Shown here: positions 4,393 to 6,769 of the stretch, one piece after another
Numbering within the stretch: the first letter of the stretch is position 1
How the letters are laid out: each line of letters opens with the position of its first letter
Assembly (NCBI GenBank): GCA_900551655.1
Contig: URWM01000086.1
Location: forward strand, 1 to 6,769
Length of the DNA: 6,769 bases
Direction of reading: 5' to 3'
Source of the DNA: an uncultured Collinsella sp.
Lineage (GTDB): Bacteria > Actinomycetota > Coriobacteriia > Coriobacteriales > Coriobacteriaceae
Made by a program: the position numbers and the translations under genes
The notes under the pieces: model-generated
The model's input: the letters and a program-made list of their open reading frames with translations, nothing else
Told to the model about the DNA's origin: nothing
The model's database searches: none

Positions 4393-5031
4393 ATGGTCCA
4401 TCGAAACGCGTCTATATCGAATGAAACCATCAGCCGCGAACAGACGGTAGCCAAACTGAGGAAGCTCGCTCGCATCTGCAAATGGGCCACGGTCTGCATT
4501 ACCACCGCGCTCGTTCTGGGACTCCTCGCAGTCATTGCGATTGACCTTCTACTCATATTGCCTGGCCTCTCCCAAGGCTCGTGTCTCCAATCCGTAGAAC
4601 TTCAAGCCGGCAAAGGGCCGTGCCTTGCTATCGTCGGTACCGATGCGCAGGCCCCACTTATGCTCGTCGCACACGATGGCCACACTGCCATAGGGAGCCT
4701 CTTGATGACATGCCTCGCGCTTACCATCGCGATAAGCGTGCGCAGGCTTTTCTTCAACATTGAAAAGGAAGGCAGGCCCTTTGACCTTGAATGTAACCAG
4801 ACACTTCGTCGAGTAGGACATTTATTCCTTATCGGCGGCGTTGCCGTGAGGCTTCTTGGTGCCGTAATCACGAGAATGATACTCTCAGGATTTGGCGGCA
4901 GCTTTACGGATGCGTTCGTCGGCCAGTTATTCGAGCCCTCCATGCTCTTTGCAGGCCTGATTATTTGCCTGATTGCCAGTATCTTCCGCTACGGGTATAT
5001 CCTGCAAAAACAAGATGACGAGTTGCTCTAG
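4393..5031 (+). CDS. DUF2975 domain-containing membrane protein
   Basis: This is a 212-residue integral membrane protein of the DUF2975 family. Four membrane segments lie at about 32-57, 100-118, 141-164 and 183-203, with an extracytoplasmic stretch after the first containing two cysteines (about 64 and 77). Family features are the GRPFDLECNQTLRRVG segment (127-142) between segments 2 and 3, and the ending LFAGLIICLIASIFRYGYILQKQ. The start is at 4393 because GGAGG (4384-4388) precedes it and the predicted promoter covers the earlier ATG at 4354; the ribosome binding site spacing of four bases is short. The HTH gene follows after nine bases. DUF2975 proteins are commonly paired with a small YozG-like HTH protein and their function is unknown; an association with the regulator at the membrane is inference. 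GC content is lower than in the PTS genes. Confidence 0.88.
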   Translation: MVHRNASISNETISREQTVAKLRKLARICKWATVCITTALVLGLLAVIAIDLLLILPGLSQGSCLQSVELQAGKGPCLAIVGTDAQAPLMLVAHDGHTAIGSLLMTCLALTIAISVRRLFFNIEKEGRPFDLECNQTLRRVGHLFLIGGVAVRLLGAVITRMILSGFGGSFTDAFVGQLFEPSMLFAGLIICLIASIFRYGYILQKQDDELL

Positions 5032-5040
5032 GGGGAATCC

Positions 5041-5280
5041 ATGATTATTCTGCGGCTTGACCGCATGCTCGCCGAACGCAAGATCTCATCCAAAGAGCTT
5101 GCGGAACGCGTGGGCATCTCCCAGGTCAATATGTCACGCATTAAGACGGGCAAGGTTTCTGCCATACGTTTTTCAACTCTTGACGCGATATGTCGGGCAC
5201 TCGACTGCCAACCGGGCGATGTACTGGAATATATATCCGACGATGAAGCCGATAGCCTTTTTGGACTTAAAGATGAATAG
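5041..5280 (+). CDS. Small Cro/CI-type (XRE family) HTH regulator, YozG-like
   Basis: This 79-residue protein is almost entirely one Cro/CI helix-turn-helix domain. Helices 2 and 3 lie at about 17-35 (SKELAERVGISQVNMSRIK), followed by STLDAICRALDCQPGDVLEY (46-64), the conserved end of this small-regulator family. A short acidic tail (SDDEADSLFGLKDE) ends the protein. The ribosome binding site AGGGGG (5030-5035) lies five bases upstream and overlaps the stop codon of the DUF2975 gene, so the two form one operon. In this common gene pair the HTH protein is expected to regulate its own operon; the perfect inverted repeat over the promoter (4354-4369) is the candidate target. With no sensing domain, it may respond through its membrane partner, which is inference. 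Confidence 0.9.
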   Translation: MIILRLDRMLAERKISSKELAERVGISQVNMSRIKTGKVSAIRFSTLDAICRALDCQPGDVLEYISDDEADSLFGLKDE

Positions 5281-5315
5281 CCATAATTAAGCCGCCAATC
5301 ACGCCCTCAACGCAA

Positions 5316-5352
5316 AAAGTCCGCCAGAACGACTTCCGTACTGGCGGACTTT
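5316..5352. terminator. Bidirectional terminator between convergent genes
   Basis: AAAGTCCGCCAG (5316-5327) and CTGGCGGACTTT (5341-5352) form a perfect 12-bp stem with a 13-base loop. On the minus strand the arm runs into TTTTT, a good terminator for the gene ending at 5395. On the plus strand the tail is TTTCTGCTG, weaker but adequate for the HTH gene ending at 5280. Confidence 0.85.
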
Positions 5353-5394
5353 CTGCTGTCTATCGGCTAGATGCTCGATGAGCCGTGCGACTCT

Positions 5395-6480
5395 TTACGC
5401 AAACAGGCCGTAGATGCTGATGTTGGCCTTGGCGTAGAGGCCGTTAGCATACTCGGTCCACTTGGAGCTGGCGCTCGAAGCCTGCGAAGAGTACTGCTGG
5501 TAAGCAGTGTAGTAGGCGGTCATGGCCTGCTTATAGGTGGCGCTATCGGCCGTAAAGGCATCGTCGGCAAAGGCCTTAGCGTAGGTGCTGTCGGCGTCCT
5601 TCCAAGTGCCCTTCTCGCTATCCCACTCGTCACCGGCAAGGTTGATGATGTAGTCGGCGTAGTCCTTGCTCGCGGTCTCCTCGTTGCCGTCAGCAGGCTC
5701 GGTCGGAGCGGTCGGCATGCTTGCGGAGCTATCGCCCACCTTCTTCTTGTAGAGCTTCTGCAGCGTCGCGGACTGGCGGACGATCTGCTTGGCCTGGTCC
5801 TTGGACACGCCATACTGCGTAGCCATGGTCTTGTAGTCCGAAGTGCCGATGGAATCCTCGGCGTATTTCTTCATCTCCTTAGAAGAGACGGTGATGCCCT
5901 CGTCCTCGGCAGCATCGAGCAGGATCTTGTTGCGCACGTAGGACAGGATAACGTCGGCAGACGGAGCGGCATAGTTGCCGTCGTCGTCCTTGACGGTGTC
6001 GAGGCTGTACTGGCTCTCGATGGCCTCGCGTGCGGTGATGTCACTCTTCTTGCCGTTGTAGCTGTAGCTTGCCACGGTCGAATCGAGCTGGTCCTCGGTC
6101 AGGGTCGACGAGCCGACACCCTTGCCGCCAAAACCACCATTGCCAATAAAGAAGCCAATCACGGCAGCAATCACGACTGCAACCACAAAGGCGGCAATCA
6201 TCGTCTTCTTGTGCTTGCAAGTGTGGTCATCCACGTCGGAGTCGTCGTCCTCGTCCTGCTCCTCGGGCATCAGATCCTCGTCAGCGGCATCCGCGGCAAT
6301 CTGAGCCTCCAGACGGGCGTCCTCCTCCTCGGCCGTCGTACCGGCAGCAATGTGCTCGGCAGACGTACCGGTGACCAGGTCGATCTTCTCGTCCTCGTCA
6401 CCGTCGGGGCCTTCGCCGCGCTCGATGATCTGGATGCCGTCGATCTCGTCCTTCTCGTCCTTCTTTTGAATCAGACCCAT
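5395..6480 (-). CDS. Membrane-anchored acidic protein with a SurA_N-like extracellular region
   Basis: The 361-residue protein has three parts. Residues 1-88 are a very acidic, probably disordered cytoplasmic region. Residues 94-113 (MIAAFVVAVVIAAVIGFFIG), preceded by CKHKK, form a single membrane anchor with no lipobox or cleavage site visible. Residues 125-361 would lie outside the cell. In the outer part, 150-250 is helical and resembles the SurA/PrsA N-terminal chaperone domain (DVILSYVRNKILLDAAEDEGITVSSKEMKKYAED), but no parvulin isomerase domain follows. After a Pro-rich linker (255-263) the C-terminus is rich in Ala, Ser and Tyr (about 300-350). A good ribosome binding site, AAGGAG (6489-6494), lies eight bases upstream. 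A foldase-like role at the cell surface is plausible; I cannot name a precise function. Confidence 0.75.
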   Translation of the reverse strand: MGLIQKKDEKDEIDGIQIIERGEGPDGDEDEKIDLVTGTSAEHIAAGTTAEEEDARLEAQIAADAADEDLMPEEQDEDDDSDVDDHTCKHKKTMIAAFVVAVVIAAVIGFFIGNGGFGGKGVGSSTLTEDQLDSTVASYSYNGKKSDITAREAIESQYSLDTVKDDDGNYAAPSADVILSYVRNKILLDAAEDEGITVSSKEMKKYAEDSIGTSDYKTMATQYGVSKDQAKQIVRQSATLQKLYKKKVGDSSASMPTAPTEPADGNEETASKDYADYIINLAGDEWDSEKGTWKDADSTYAKAFADDAFTADSATYKQAMTAYYTAYQQYSSQASSASSKWTEYANGLYAKANISIYGLFA

Positions 6481-6518
6481 ATCGGTTACTCCTTGTTAGG
6501 AAACATAGTCTTCAATAG

Positions 6519-6547
6519 AATACGCCCGACAGAGTGCCGGGCGTATT
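6519..6547 (-). terminator. Possible terminator upstream of the SurA_N-like gene
   Basis: AATACGCCCG (6519-6528) and CGGGCGTATT (6538-6547) form a perfect 10-bp stem with a 9-base loop. It lies 60 bases after the stop codon of the gene ending at 6607. The minus-strand tail is TATTCTATTG, with only scattered Ts, so termination may be weak. TATAAC (6557-6562, minus) could be a -10 element; if it is used, this hairpin would fall in the leader of the next gene. Confidence 0.5.
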
Positions 6548-6563
6548 GATTCTTAGGTTATAC

Positions 6564-6594
6564 GCAAACACTTAAGTACTATTTAGGCGTTTGC
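6564..6594 (-). repeat. Imperfect hairpin after the right-end gene
   Basis: GCAAAC (6564-6569) pairs with GTTTGC (6589-6594). After one mismatch, 6571-6576 pair with 6582-6587, including two G-T pairs, around a 5-base loop. It lies 12 bases past the stop codon of the gene ending at 6607. It has no U-rich tail and may be a 3'-end structure. Confidence 0.35.
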
Positions 6595-6606
6595 AGCGTG
6601 CATACC

Positions 6607-6740
6607 TTAGGCCAGGTGCGCGATAACGGCATCGGCAAAGGCCTGTGTGCCCACGGCGCCCTCGACGGAGCCGGTCTGGGCACGACGCACGTCACCGGTA
6701 ACCTGCTCGCCCTCGTCGAGCGTGGCAGATACGGCGGCAC
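6607..6740 (-). CDS. C-terminal fragment, possibly isocitrate/isopropylmalate dehydrogenase family
   Basis: An open frame enters from the cut right end and stops at TAA (6607-6609), leaving 43 residues. Visible stretches are AAVSATLDEGEQVTGDV and, at the end, GAVGTQAFADAVIAHLA. This resembles the ends of isocitrate and isopropylmalate dehydrogenases, which typically read A(V/I)xxxLxEGxxVTxD, then Gx(V/A)(G/S)TxxFxDA(V/I)I. The coding strand has the high GC at third positions seen in the other genes here. No catalytic residue falls within the fragment, so the family call is tentative; that it is the end of a real gene is more certain. It lies upstream of, and on the same strand as, the SurA_N-like gene, separated from it by two hairpins. 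Confidence 0.5.
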
Positions 6741-6769
6741 CTGTCTCTTATACACATCTGACGCTGCCG
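6741..6769 (-). other. Nextera (Tn5) read-1 adapter, reverse complement, synthetic
   Basis: Positions 6741-6759 are the reverse complement of the 19-base Tn5 mosaic end. Positions 6760-6769 continue into the same read-1 tail seen at the left end. The same adapter therefore sits on both ends, so the window looks like one complete tagmented molecule. Confidence 0.97.

Noticed and set aside
5371..6549. Plus-strand open frame of 392 codons opposite the SurA_N-like gene
   Set aside because: The product is repetitive Val/Leu/Gly/Arg sequence typical of an antisense shadow of an acidic protein. It also runs through the terminator-like hairpin at 6519-6547 and has no recognisable domain. The minus-strand gene has a good ribosome binding site and a sensible membrane topology.

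Overview
The window reads as a fragment of a fairly GC-rich, gut-type Gram-positive genome. Collinsella or another member of the Coriobacteriia is my best guess, inferred from coding style, a mannose-family PTS with a YajC gene inside it, a DUF2975/HTH pair and an acidic membrane-anchored SurA_N-like protein; no rRNA or other marker confirms it. Both ends are synthetic: positions 5-37 and 6741-6769 are the Illumina Nextera (Tn5 tagmentation) read-1 adapter and its reverse complement. The genuine DNA is therefore about 38-6740, and the genes cut at the two ends were cut by library preparation.

Layout. Positions 38-297 (minus) hold the start of a GntR/HutC-family regulator. Positions 483-3689 (minus) hold a five-gene operon for a mannose-family PTS transporter, transcribed as IIA - yajC - IIB - IIC - IID, with an intrinsic terminator at 383-416. 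IIB and IIC resemble the N-acetylgalactosamine/galactosamine branch (AgaV, AgaW). Positions 3690-4392 are an AT-richer, non-coding divergent regulatory region with an extended -10 promoter facing each way and many inverted repeats. Positions 4393-5280 (plus) hold a DUF2975 membrane protein and a small Cro/CI-type HTH regulator. A bidirectional terminator (5316-5352) separates this pair from a convergent minus-strand gene at 5395-6480, which encodes a membrane-anchored, acidic, SurA_N-like protein. Positions 6607-6740 (minus) are the C-terminal tail of another gene, possibly an isocitrate/isopropylmalate dehydrogenase.

How it fits together. The PTS imports and phosphorylates a sugar, probably an amino sugar or amino-sugar-containing disaccharide, using phosphate passed from HPr to IIA His9, then IIB His17, then the sugar held by IIC/IID. 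No catabolic enzyme is present, so the substrate cannot be fixed. A candidate HutC/DasR-like operator (3805-3820) lies just downstream of the predicted PTS start site, and the truncated GntR gene next to the operon is the obvious candidate to bind it. The DUF2975/HTH pair looks self-regulated: a perfect inverted repeat covers its predicted -10 and start site.

The most interesting points are the YajC gene inside the sugar-transport operon, a roughly 75-residue acidic insertion in IID, the dense ACCG/CGGT inverted repeats in the divergent region, and alternative hairpins that could hide the IIA ribosome binding site. I see no convincing wholly new system; these are variations on known families.
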